Shown here piece by piece: positions 24,920 to 31,572 of a stretch of 38,356 nt of DNA. A model generated the notes under the pieces. The model had not been told where the DNA came from. It saw nothing but the letters and a program-made list of their open reading frames with translations, and searched no databases. The stretch is from an uncultured Anaeroplasmataceae bacterium (GTDB lineage Bacteria; Bacillota_I; Bacilli_A; Acholeplasmatales; Anaeroplasmataceae). How positions within the stretch are numbered: position 1 is the stretch's first letter; the number at the start of each line of letters is the position of its first letter. The stretch is from assembly GCA_947589245.1 (NCBI GenBank), contig CANQBD010000014.1, positions 1-38,356 of the forward strand, read 5' to 3'. Made by a program: the position numbers and the translations under genes.

Positions 24920-25121
24920 ATTTGTAAGCTGAATTTCAACAAAAAATAGGGTTTTTACTAAAAAAACCTTGAAAAAAGCTTATTAATAAGAATTCGCAGT
25001 TTTATTATACCATAAAATCAAGCGTTTTTTAGTACTAATCGTGATTTTTTGTTGATTTACCTGAACTAATTGATATCTATAAGTTAGTTATATCTATAAG
25101 AGAGATAGAGGCTTTTCTGTG

Positions 25122-25178
25122 ATGCTAAAACAGAATCAAATTCTCATCATGCACTTCCTCCACTTAACATATGCATGA
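25122..25178 (+). CDS. Possible leader peptide (18 aa)
   Basis: An 18-codon frame (MLKQNQILIMHFLHLTYA) follows AGAGG by about 10 bp inside the long leader from the perfect promoter. Its second half lies in an inverted repeat, CATCATGCA (25145-25153) with TGCATGATG (25172-25180), and a terminator follows at 25247. Position fits a leader-peptide attenuator. Alternatively the hairpin loop (CTTCCTCC, complementary to GGAGG) belongs to a small RNA. Coding is unproven. Confidence 0.35.
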   Translation: MLKQNQILIMHFLHLTYA

Positions 25179-25246
25179 TGTACTCTAAAAAAATGCCAGA
25201 TTAATTATAATATACTTTTCCCATTATTTTACTCCCTATTTTTAAA

Positions 25247-25280
25247 GCCTGGCATACATTATCACCAGGCGCTTTTTACT
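25247..25280 (+). terminator. Terminator in the leader of the DUF3846 operon
   Basis: GCCTGG-12 nt-CCAGGC followed by GCTTTTTACT. It lies about 340 nt downstream of the perfect promoter and 80 bp before the first gene, so it would end a non-coding transcript unless overcome. The 24904-25246 stretch otherwise holds a CTTATTAATAAG palindrome (24979-24990) and a direct repeat ATATCTATAAG (25073-25083, 25090-25100). Confidence 0.65.
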
Positions 25281-25324
25281 ATTAAGTGAGCTAAGGTTTG
25301 GCATTTTACCTTAGCCGACTTAAT
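25281..25324 (+). repeat. Long hairpin before the DUF3846 gene
   Basis: ATTAAGT-GA-GCTAAGGT pairs with ACCTTAGC-CG-ACTTAAT: 15 bp paired with one 2x2 internal loop and a 10-nt loop. There is no T tract, so it is not a terminator. It could be an RNA control element or a DNA-strand origin feature. Confidence 0.6.
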
Positions 25325-25358
25325 GGCAAAAAATGAGGTAAAAAATGGAGGTTAGAAA

Positions 25359-25664
25359 ATGATGAAAGTAGTAATTAAGGAACCTGGAAGACAGGCATAT
25401 GTAAAAGAAATAGAAAACAAACTAAATGTTTATCAAGAAATCGTTGGTGGGTATATAGAGGTGCTTCCACTTATTAAAAGTCTAAGGATCATATGTAATG
25501 AGGAAGGAAAAATAAAGGATTTGGATCCAAACATATTTTTAGATAATGATATTATTATGGGATCAATAGTTGTAACCGCCTTTGATGGCATTGATGATTT
25601 TAGAGATTTAACTTCTTATGAATTAAATTTGGCATTTGCTATACTAGCAATACATGCAATTTAA
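25359..25664 (+). CDS. DUF3846 domain protein
   Basis: The 101-aa protein matches the DUF3846 pattern: a short opening (VKEIENKLNVYQEIVGGYIEV), then IICNEEGKIKDLDPN, then a DNDIIMGSIVVTAFDG segment and a short ending. The family is common in conjugative and phage-like elements of Bacillota, often near antirestriction genes, but its function is unknown. It starts the rightward programme of element 1, with GGAGG 7-8 bp before the ATG. It could start at the next Met. Confidence 0.8.
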   Translation: MMKVVIKEPGRQAYVKEIENKLNVYQEIVGGYIEVLPLIKSLRIICNEEGKIKDLDPNIFLDNDIIMGSIVVTAFDGIDDFRDLTSYELNLAFAILAIHAI

Positions 25665-25689
25665 CATTTACTTAGAGGAGGAAAAATAA

Positions 25690-25896
25690 ATGTATCAAAA
25701 ATTGGTTGATGTAATACTAAAAGCTTTAGAAGGTCAAAATTTTGGTAATAACAAAATAGTAGTTGAAACTACTAGTTCTGGAATTGTTGAAGTATCTAGT
25801 TTTGAAGAGATTGAAGAAGAATTAAAAGAAAAAAGTGAAGAGATAGAACAGTTATATGATTCTATATCAGAACTTGAACAATTATTAAGTGACTAG
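25690..25896 (+). CDS. Small acidic coiled-coil protein
   Basis: Not recognised. The 68-aa protein has an N-terminal helix and a very acidic, heptad-like second half (FEEIEEELKEKSEEIEQLYD) likely to form a coiled coil. It follows the DUF3846 gene by 25 bp with an excellent GGAGG site and is followed directly by the 129-aa gene. A DNA-mimic or adaptor role is possible but unsupported. Confidence 0.7.
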   Translation: MYQKLVDVILKALEGQNFGNNKIVVETTSSGIVEVSSFEEIEEELKEKSEEIEQLYDSISELEQLLSD

Positions 25897-25909
25897 AGGT
25901 TTTATTAAA

Positions 25910-26299
25910 ATGAAAAGGAATACTAAAGTAACATATCGTGTAGATGTTATGCATGATTCAAGAACCTATGTTGACTTAAGAGATGTAATTTCTTTGATGC
26001 AGGCTATGCTAAACGATATCAGAATCAAACTAGACAATTCGACTATGGCGTTTACTATATCTGTTTTATCATCGATTTCAAAATCAGCTGGATTAAATGA
26101 TACAGATGATTTTGTTGACATTACTAATAAGAAACTATATCAAATTCAAAAGCTTGTTCTTGGTCAAGAAAAACAGCTCCAAAAGCTATTAAAAGGATCA
26201 ATCAATGATAGTGATGATTATGAGATTATAGAAACTGACTTAAACTTTGAAGAAGCTGAAGAAGAACCAGAAGATAATAAAACAAAAAAGACAAGCTAG
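25910..26299 (+). CDS. Hypothetical protein with acidic tail
   Basis: Not recognised. I start it at the ATG at 25910, which has AGAGG 10 bp upstream; a longer GTG frame from 25889 would overlap the previous gene. The 129-aa protein has a mixed first half (RVDVMHDSRTYVDLRDVISL), a helical middle (LYQIQKLVLGQEKQLQKLL) and a strongly acidic tail (NFEEAEEEPEDNKTKKTS). Such tails occur in single-strand DNA-binding proteins, but no OB-fold motif is clear. It ends just before the large inverted repeat. Confidence 0.65.
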   Translation: MKRNTKVTYRVDVMHDSRTYVDLRDVISLMQAMLNDIRIKLDNSTMAFTISVLSSISKSAGLNDTDDFVDITNKKLYQIQKLVLGQEKQLQKLLKGSINDSDDYEIIETDLNFEEAEEEPEDNKTKKTS

Positions 26300-26314
26300 C
26301 AGCTTTTGTTGCTG

Positions 26315-26387
26315 GTCTAATAAAGTAATTTACTAATTTGTCTAAAGACATTCCTTAAATATGAATGAGTAAATTACTTTATTAGAC
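26315..26387. repeat. Perfect 20-bp inverted repeat before the Rep-like gene
   Basis: GTCTAATAAAGTAATTTACT (26315-26334) and its exact complement (26368-26387) enclose 33 nt that hold a small TGTCT/AGACA stem. The following TATTTTCAAG gives only a weak T tract. It ends 25 bp before the Rep-like ATG. It could be a terminator/attenuator, a regulator site or part of a replication origin. Confidence 0.8.
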
Positions 26388-26412
26388 TATTTTCAAGAAA
26401 GGAGGAAGCATC

Positions 26413-27390
26413 ATGAAGGCATTAAACTTTGTAGAAAATGGGAAATATGCACCAACTGGATTCAAAAACAAATACTATCGGTATAATGGTATTGCCAAAG
26501 ATGCATTTTATCAAAAGAATATTGCTAAAGGAAAAAGAATTGAATTCTATGTTCTTTTGTACTTTCATGTGATTGAATTTTATGGTCAAGCCAAGAATTG
26601 TAAAAAGGAATATATGTTTTCTAATAAAGGTATCCAGAACTACTTTAGCCAGTTTTATTACAACCATGTAGATATTACTACAATCAAGCGTGGCTGGGCA
26701 ACGCTTGAAAGACTTGAGTTAATTAAACGGGATAGCTTTACAGGCTTTAGGAAAGTGACATTAAATGAAGAAGTAGCTTATCAGCTAATGAACATCTATG
26801 AAGTGAAAAACGATGAGTTCATCAGCTCTTATGCAAACAGCTTGGCTACAAAACATGTCAATGATGCTTCTATACCTAATGAATGTCAGCTAGAAATGAT
26901 TAAAAAGCTTGAAGAGATTTATTCTAAGCAACTTCGTAAAATCGTTTCAAAACGTCTTTTAAGTTACGTTGAGAAGGCAAAAGAAAAATACTTGCACTAT
27001 AAGGAAAGTGGTGTTGCAAAGGGAAAATATAGTGATCAGAATGAAATGGTAGCTTATTTCATTCATGAAGTTACAAGTAAGTATTTTAATGTGTCTGAAT
27101 TCTTTAACAAATTTTTACCAGATAATTTACGCGACAAGCAAGAGGTAATCGATGATTACCTAATAAAACAACTTCCTAAAGAGGTAAGAAGCTTGTCAAA
27201 AGAAGAAATCGTTCGTATTAAAACGATGAGTATACCAAAAGCTAGAAAGCTTGTTGGAAAGGTAATAGGCTGGAAGGTAGTTCCTGATCTAAGAGAATTA
27301 GCTGTATCAGCTAATATTTTGCTAAATGATGATGGGCAAATTATAGGTTATAATTATTTTAAAGCCCGTTTTGGAGTTAATCTGTTTTAA
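26413..27390 (+). CDS. Rep-like DNA-binding protein (putative)
   Basis: I do not recognise a named family. The 325-aa basic protein has a winged-helix-like region at about residues 68-118 (FSNKGIQNYFSQFYYNH ... TIKRGWATLERLELIKRD ... GFRKVTLN), then a long lysine-rich helical middle and a C-terminal half with repeated charged helices. Position suggests a replication initiator: it lies between a 20-bp inverted repeat and three 21-22 bp iteron-like repeats with several hairpins. No rolling-circle HUH motif (HxH with catalytic Tyr) is seen, so if it is a Rep it would be of an iteron-binding type. GGAGG precedes the ATG. Confidence 0.6.
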   Translation: MKALNFVENGKYAPTGFKNKYYRYNGIAKDAFYQKNIAKGKRIEFYVLLYFHVIEFYGQAKNCKKEYMFSNKGIQNYFSQFYYNHVDITTIKRGWATLERLELIKRDSFTGFRKVTLNEEVAYQLMNIYEVKNDEFISSYANSLATKHVNDASIPNECQLEMIKKLEEIYSKQLRKIVSKRLLSYVEKAKEKYLHYKESGVAKGKYSDQNEMVAYFIHEVTSKYFNVSEFFNKFLPDNLRDKQEVIDDYLIKQLPKEVRSLSKEEIVRIKTMSIPKARKLVGKVIGWKVVPDLRELAVSANILLNDDGQIIGYNYFKARFGVNLF

Positions 27391-27436
27391 TTTTTAAGTA
27401 TTATGAATTGTCTGGTAAGCAATAAGTTTTAAAAAT

Positions 27437-27457
27437 ACCCTCACTTGAGGGTTTTTA
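27437..27457 (+). terminator. Terminator after the Rep-like gene
   Basis: ACCCTC-ACTT-GAGGGT followed by TTTTAG. Confidence 0.8.
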
Positions 27458-27467
27458 GTGTTTATGC

Positions 27468-27499
27468 ACATGCATGTAGGTTCGAACCTACTTTTTTTT
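27468..27499 (+). repeat. Tandem palindromes with T9
   Basis: ACATGCATGT (27468-27477) overlaps GTAGGTTCGAACCTAC (27476-27491), a perfect 16-bp palindrome followed by nine T residues. The second may act as another terminator, or both may be protein sites at the edge of the origin-like region. Confidence 0.65.
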
Positions 27500-27516
27500 T
27501 AGCCTATTTTTTAATA

Positions 27517-27581
27517 TTTGCCCGATAAAAATATTTATTTGCATACCTAAAAATATTAGTTTGCACCTAATAAAAATAAAA
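27517..27581 (+). repeat. Three iteron-like repeats
   Basis: TTTGC-rich units start at 27517, 27538 and 27560 (spacing 21 and 22 bp). They share TTTGC followed by ACCTA or a variant, then AAAAATA. A spacing of two helical turns is typical of iterons bound by plasmid Rep proteins. They lie 127 bp after the Rep-like gene. Confidence 0.55.
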
Positions 27582-27622
27582 AATGCCACCCAGTCTATCT
27601 TATATTTAATAACTATAAATGT

Positions 27623-27640
27623 ATATACCTTATGGTATAT
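27623..27640. repeat. Small hairpin in the origin-like region
   Basis: ATATACC-TTAT-GGTATAT, a perfect 7-bp stem in AT-rich DNA. AT-rich DNA around it (27600-27720) contains no gene. Confidence 0.6.
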
Positions 27641-27718
27641 TAAAAATTAATAAAGCATTTTTGGCTATTTTTGGTACTAAAGCTAGTAAAATTGGTGTCT
27701 ACTTAAAAATGGTAATTG

Positions 27719-27843
27719 TTGATATACCCGCCTAAAAGTCGGGTTAATCAAGTTGTTGAATGTTTCACATTCCACTAACTTACTTATAAACTGAAGGTTC
27801 TTAGTTTGTAAGTAAACTCGCACCATAGGTGCTCGCGCCCCCT
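27719..27843 (+). other. Hairpin cluster, possible ssDNA origin, packaging signal or oriT
   Basis: Four hairpins follow each other: TTGAT-AT-ACCCG with CGGGT-TA-ATCAA (27719-27751); GAATG/CATTC (27758-27772); TTACTTATAAACT with AGTTTGTAAGTAA (27780-27815); GCACC-ATA-GGTGC (27820-27832). GC-rich GCGCCCCCT follows at 27835-27843, which recalls the GCGCCC core of MOBQ-type nic sites. No protein frame fits. The interval 27391-28056 is the largest gene-free stretch of element 1. Confidence 0.5.
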
Positions 27844-27923
27844 AATTTTGTTAAGACTTGGTTATGAGTCATTACTATTTCCAAACTTACTATTTAGTTG
27901 GTGTCTTAAAATTGTTTTTTTAA

Positions 27924-27952
27924 TTGAATTAATAGCTAATATTGAGTATAAT
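27924..27952 (+). promoter_or_regulatory. Promoter of the wHTH-ATPase operon
   Basis: TTGAAT (27924-27929), a 17-bp spacer, TATAAT (27947-27952). Confidence 0.75.
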
Positions 27953-27974
27953 ATAAGTAGATTTAGAAATAGTT

Positions 27975-28040
27975 AAGTGGAAAAAACTATGATAGAACAT
28001 TTAAAATTGTTTTATTGTGGATTTTTTCCACTTTTTTTGT
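27975..28040 (+). terminator. Terminator-like hairpin between promoter and first gene
   Basis: AAGTGGAAAAA (27975-27985) pairs with TTTTTCCACTT (28023-28033), with an inner AACA/TGTT stem, followed by T5 and G. Transcription starting near 27959 would meet it after about 75 nt and before the ATG at 28057, suggesting attenuation or a short RNA. Confidence 0.65.
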
Positions 28041-28056
28041 TCTTTAGGAGGTATAT

Positions 28057-28554
28057 ATGGAAAAAAACAATGAGAAAATTGTTCAAAAGGTCTTAGTTGA
28101 CCACAAGTTAAAAAGAATTTATCAAGAATTTTCTGGTTATCAAGAACTGAATGAGGCGGAACGTAATTTGTTTGACCAAATTTTCCCTGTGTTATGGTTT
28201 GTGGGTGAAATGTCTGACAGTAATGTATCAATAGCTAGTCGAACAGGCTATGCTGTAAGCACGATTGAAAAAAGACTTCGAGCTATAGAAAATCATGGAC
28301 ATTTGATTTATCGAAAAATATGGAGAGATAATAATCCAAACACAAAGACTTGGACAACAAAACGTAGTATTGTACTTGATAGTTTTATCAAAGCTGAAAT
28401 TATTAAAGAACTTGAAAAGCTTAAATCAGGTGTTGAGAGGGTTTCAATCAAAGAAAAAACTGTTGAAGCTAAAGAAGAACAAGAAAAGATAATTGAAGAG
28501 CCGCCAGCTCAGCTACCAATCAAGAAGAAAAAGGTACATTTTAGGTGGGAGTAA
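28057..28554 (+). CDS. Winged-helix DNA-binding protein
   Basis: Not a named family. The 165-aa protein has a helix-turn-helix in SNVSIASRTGYAVSTIEKRL (about residues 55-74), then a wing-like segment with HLIYRKIWRDN and TWTTKRSIVLD. The tail is charged and Pro/Lys-rich (PPAQLPIKKKKVHFRWE). Similar domains occur in replication or regulatory proteins of phages and plasmids. AGGAGG lies 6 bp before the ATG. It is directly followed by the ATPase gene, with 2 bp between, so the two are co-translated and may act together on element DNA. Confidence 0.75.
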   Translation: MEKNNEKIVQKVLVDHKLKRIYQEFSGYQELNEAERNLFDQIFPVLWFVGEMSDSNVSIASRTGYAVSTIEKRLRAIENHGHLIYRKIWRDNNPNTKTWTTKRSIVLDSFIKAEIIKELEKLKSGVERVSIKEKTVEAKEEQEKIIEEPPAQLPIKKKKVHFRWE

Positions 28555-28556
28555 CT

Positions 28557-30497
28557 ATGATTGAGATATTTTTTACCGATTTAACTTATTTTGATGTTAA
28601 AAAAAATATTTTTTTAAGGCGCCTAAAGTGCATTTTGAACGTTTTTTTTAAAATACTCTTATTTCTGCCTATTAAATTTATAAAATTCATTAAAGGAGCT
28701 TTTGAGAAGCTTTATTTACGCTGTTATCCTAAGTCATCACAGCTAAAAAGGTTTGTTAAGAGTCTAATTTTCTTATATTTCATTGGTACGATCATTTTAA
28801 ATATATGTTTATATTATCTTAAAAATGGCTACATTAATACACTGTCAATCATTTTATTTCCTGTAATTATAGTAGCTTATTTTCTGATTAAGTTTTTACT
28901 TATTATTTATAGATTTTTTGTAGGTGAAGAGCTACTAAATCAAAAAGAAGTTTTGGCAACTGAAAAATTCATCGTAAATTATCTAAAACATTTACTAAAG
29001 GTCTTTGGTAATACTGGTGCTGGTAAAGATACCTTAATTTCTGGATGTTCAGCAGTTTTAGCTAGAAGCTTCTCTAATAAGTGTATAGAGGACATGGAAA
29101 AGATACGTGAAATTTGTTACATATTTGATTTTGATAAACTAGATAAGGTGTTAATAGAAAATAGTAATTTATTTTTATCTTTTTCAAAAGAGATTATAGA
29201 AGCTAATTTTATCGGTGATGAAACAAGACCAGGAATAGCTATTTATAATCAAATGTTTATAAATCCTTATTATATTCATACCAGCAAGATAACACCAGAA
29301 AAGCTAGTTAAAGACTATAGATGCTTTGTTGAAGATCCAATTTCTTATCCAAGTATTTATGCAGCAGGAACCCGTGTTAATCGTAAACATTTTCTACAAA
29401 TTATAATGGAAGAATATATCCAGTGGTTTATTCGTATAAATGTTGAACAAAACTTTATTATTACCAATCAACCGTATATAGAAGATTTATCCACTGGTAA
29501 GTTAGCTTTAGAATTTAGTTATCACTTTTTAAAAACACGTCATGAAGAACTTTCAGTACCTCAAAAAAATGGTAAAAATAAGAAGCTAATGGAAAATATC
29601 TTTTTTCCTTGGAAGGATAGGTTAATTTTAAGTGAGACTGAATGTGGCACCTGGTGGACTAACAAAGAAGATTCAAATTATTTGATTAAGTCAGGTATAA
29701 GAGACTTCAAAGGATTTCAAAGACAATTTATTAGTGATTTTTATTGGTTTCAAGCCGACCAAGCAGCAGGAAGAACCCAAGCATTATTTAGAGAACTTGA
29801 TCATGGTTATGCTGGAGTTCTATCCCGAAAAGAGATTGCTGGAGGTAGGAAAGAAAATCTATTTTTGGAATTTATCAAGAATTACTATCAACGTAAAATT
29901 AAGAAATTTGAAAATAAATCATTTAGGCAGCTAAGAAGGCTTGATAGAAAAGAGACTAAGCTTAATGATTTAATGGATCTTTATAAAAGTACCAATGATG
30001 AAAAGTTTTTTAATAAGCACTATAAGCTTACTAAGAAGCTTCAACCAAAACCATATACAGCTAAATATTATGTTTATAAAAATAAAGTAGCCAATCTTCA
30101 ACGAAGGATTAATGATAATTTAAAAAATGGATATATCATATTAGATGTTTGTTTGTCAAATAATGGTAACATGCCAGGAGAGTATAAAGCTATCAATTTA
30201 TCTGATATCGTTAATAGTGGAAAACCATCTCCAGCAAGTTTTGTTGGTAGATTTACTTTTAGAACTTCTGATTGTGAAAGATATGACACAAGGTACATGA
30301 GAAATTTAGCTGAGTCTAAAGCAAAGGATTCTAAGCTAGTCTTAAACAACGTTAGGCGTTGGTCTAAAAACTTTAAAATGGAACATGATGATCTTGTATG
30401 GCTTGCATATCCAGCAGCTAAAGAAATGGCTGGTATAACCGATGAAGAATATTTAGAATTTCAGTGTGGGCAAACCTACAAAAAATTACAAAATTAA
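28557..30497 (+). CDS. Membrane-anchored Zot/FtsK-like P-loop ATPase
   Basis: Probably the engine that moves element DNA or assembles a particle at the membrane. From the ATG at 28557 the 646-aa protein has an amphipathic start (to about residue 45), two membrane helices (about 67-87 and 95-120), then the ATPase. Walker A is GNTGAGKDT (151-159), a Walker-B-like strand is RLILSETECGTWW (355-367), and a sensor-like strand is DFYWFQADQAAGR (394-406). These three in this order recall Zot (inovirus pI) and HerA/FtsK/TraG proteins. The C-terminal 200 residues are lysine-rich and not recognised. The Asp after the Walker Lys is unusual. Two N-terminal helices fit conjugation coupling proteins better than pI, whose helix is C-terminal. 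A GTG at 28545 is a poorer start because it lies in the ribosome site GGTGGGAG. Confidence 0.7.
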   Translation: MIEIFFTDLTYFDVKKNIFLRRLKCILNVFFKILLFLPIKFIKFIKGAFEKLYLRCYPKSSQLKRFVKSLIFLYFIGTIILNICLYYLKNGYINTLSIILFPVIIVAYFLIKFLLIIYRFFVGEELLNQKEVLATEKFIVNYLKHLLKVFGNTGAGKDTLISGCSAVLARSFSNKCIEDMEKIREICYIFDFDKLDKVLIENSNLFLSFSKEIIEANFIGDETRPGIAIYNQMFINPYYIHTSKITPEKLVKDYRCFVEDPISYPSIYAAGTRVNRKHFLQIIMEEYIQWFIRINVEQNFIITNQPYIEDLSTGKLALEFSYHFLKTRHEELSVPQKNGKNKKLMENIFFPWKDRLILSETECGTWWTNKEDSNYLIKSGIRDFKGFQRQFISDFYWFQADQAAGRTQALFRELDHGYAGVLSRKEIAGGRKENLFLEFIKNYYQRKIKKFENKSFRQLRRLDRKETKLNDLMDLYKSTNDEKFFNKHYKLTKKLQPKPYTAKYYVYKNKVANLQRRINDNLKNGYIILDVCLSNNGNMPGEYKAINLSDIVNSGKPSPASFVGRFTFRTSDCERYDTRYMRNLAESKAKDSKLVLNNVRRWSKNFKMEHDDLVWLAYPAAKEMAGITDEEYLEFQCGQTYKKLQN

Positions 30498-30502
30498 AAG
30501 AG

Positions 30503-30536
30503 TGCGGTCGGCTCTTAAAAAAAATGCGGTCGGCTC
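30503..30536 (+). repeat. GC-rich 12-bp direct repeat
   Basis: TGCGGTCGGCTC occurs at 30503-30514 and 30525-30536 (22 bp apart), standing out in AT-rich DNA. It lies right after the ATPase stop and right before a -35 (30541), so it is a likely activator or regulator site two helical turns apart. Confidence 0.7.
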
Positions 30537-30540
30537 CCTA

Positions 30541-30569
30541 TTGACATGTTTAAAAAATTATGTTAAATG
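30541..30569 (+). promoter_or_regulatory. Promoter before a short RNA/124-aa gene
   Basis: Perfect TTGACA at 30541-30546 with TTAAAT (16-bp spacer) or TAAATG (17-bp spacer) as -10. The GC-rich direct repeat sits immediately upstream. Confidence 0.55.
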
Positions 30570-30593
30570 TGAGTTAATTTAAGGAATGTAAAC

Positions 30594-30640
30594 GACATAG
30601 TGTGTGGCTTTAGACAAATGCCACCACTATGTCTTTTTTT
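30594..30640 (+). terminator. Strong terminator in the leader of the 124-aa gene
   Basis: GACATAGTG-T-GTGGC pairs with GCCAC-CACTATGTC: 14 bp with one bulged T, an 11-nt loop, then seven T residues. It ends 40 bp before the ATG at 30680, so the promoter upstream would make a short (about 65 nt) RNA unless the stop is bypassed. Confidence 0.85.
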
Positions 30641-30679
30641 CGTAAAAATTTAAAAAAATCAAAAGAAAGGAGAGCATTT

Positions 30680-31054
30680 ATGCAAAAAAAATATGTCTAT
30701 GGCAAATCAGTTATATCCAGTAAACTTAAATTCAATTTTGAAAGTTCTCAATTAGGAAATATGAGAATCAAAGATAAATTTATGATTGAATTAAGAGTGT
30801 ATTGTGGTCGTAAGAAAATGTACGAAGAAGAAAAAACATTTAATGATTCATGCATAAATAAAGCTATTGAAAAAATGTTTTCTCAAAAAGTAGAAGAAGG
30901 ATATACGTTTCACAAAGGACATAATTACTATGCAACATTTAAAGTTTACAAAATAGTTCCCGTAAGAAGACCAAAATATAAAAAAACAGATACTTATATT
31001 AACACCGAAAGGCGTAAGTATCTGTTACAAGAACGTATTAATATTTCTTTTTAA
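30680..31054 (+). CDS. Hypothetical basic protein (124 aa)
   Basis: Not recognised. I start it at the ATG at 30680, 6 bp after AAAGGAG. A longer frame from 30629 would begin inside the terminator and is rejected. The protein is basic and beta-rich (FMIELRVYCGRKKMYEEEKT), has a helix around CINKAIEKMFSQKVEEGY, and ends with RRPKYKKTDT and TERRKYLLQE. Nucleic-acid binding is possible. Its 3' end overlaps the convergent 154-aa gene by 17 bp. Confidence 0.7.
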   Translation: MQKKYVYGKSVISSKLKFNFESSQLGNMRIKDKFMIELRVYCGRKKMYEEEKTFNDSCINKAIEKMFSQKVEEGYTFHKGHNYYATFKVYKIVPVRRPKYKKTDTYINTERRKYLLQERINISF

Positions 31055-31502
31055 GAGCTTCAACTTCCCGTAAGCGCCTAGCTGTAACTTTTTTAGGATC
31101 AGCATGCCAATCGTTTGGTAGGCGTAATGATTTATCCTCAGAATAAACAGAAGCTAAGAAGAGATGTAAGTAATTAACGCCACCTTGATTTTCCATTTCA
31201 AAGCTTTCATCTTTTGGTGGTATATTTGCTGGATCATGAGGGAAGAACTCATTAGATGTTGTCATATATTCAGATGTTTTATTACGAAAATAAAAAAATC
31301 TTACCCAAATGTAGTCTTTACTATAGATTTTATAAACTCTGGCAGCTTTATATATTTGTTTACGTTCATCATAGAGAAAATCAACAACATCACCTTCATG
31401 AATTGTAAATCCTGCATCGTTGGTAACTTCAGGAATAAATGGATATTCCTTATTCCACATGATGTTGTTTTTCCAATCGTTACCATACTTATTAACTGCC
31501 AT
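31038..31502 (-). CDS. Hypothetical protein (154 aa), convergent
   Basis: Not recognised. The start is the ATG at 31502, with GAGGTG just upstream; a GTG frame from 31511 begins in the ribosome site. The 154-aa soluble protein has a beta-rich core (GDVVDFLYDERKQIYKAARVYKI, YIWVRFFYFRNK) reminiscent of small SH3/BAH-like barrels, and a basic helical C-terminus (KKVTARRLREVEALKKK). It is the only leftward gene in the right half of element 1, facing the 124-aa gene, so it may be separately regulated cargo. A TTGTTT-17-TATAAT promoter (31521-31549, minus strand) lies 18 bp upstream. Confidence 0.65.
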   Translation of the reverse strand: MAVNKYGNDWKNNIMWNKEYPFIPEVTNDAGFTIHEGDVVDFLYDERKQIYKAARVYKIYSKDYIWVRFFYFRNKTSEYMTTSNEFFPHDPANIPPKDESFEMENQGGVNYLHLFLASVYSEDKSLRLPNDWHADPKKVTARRLREVEALKKKY

Positions 31503-31572
31503 AGTTATCACCTCAATAAGATTATAAATTAAATATCATCAAAAAACAATTAAAAAGAAAGGAAAAAGAAAA

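Noticed and set aside
27819-27843. Firm oriT call
   Set aside because: The GCGCCC resemblance is short and no relaxase is present, so I keep it only as one of several readings of the hairpin cluster.
28001-28231. Leftward 76-aa frame over the wHTH gene start
   Set aside because: It overlaps a terminator hairpin and a well-supported + strand gene; no ribosome site.
29734-29934. 66-aa + strand frame inside the ATPase gene
   Set aside because: An alternate frame of a coding gene without independent support.
31185-31532. 115-aa + strand frame opposite the 154-aa gene
   Set aside because: The leftward frame has a good ribosome site, promoter and sensible composition. This one is Ile/Phe-rich in the way shadow frames are.
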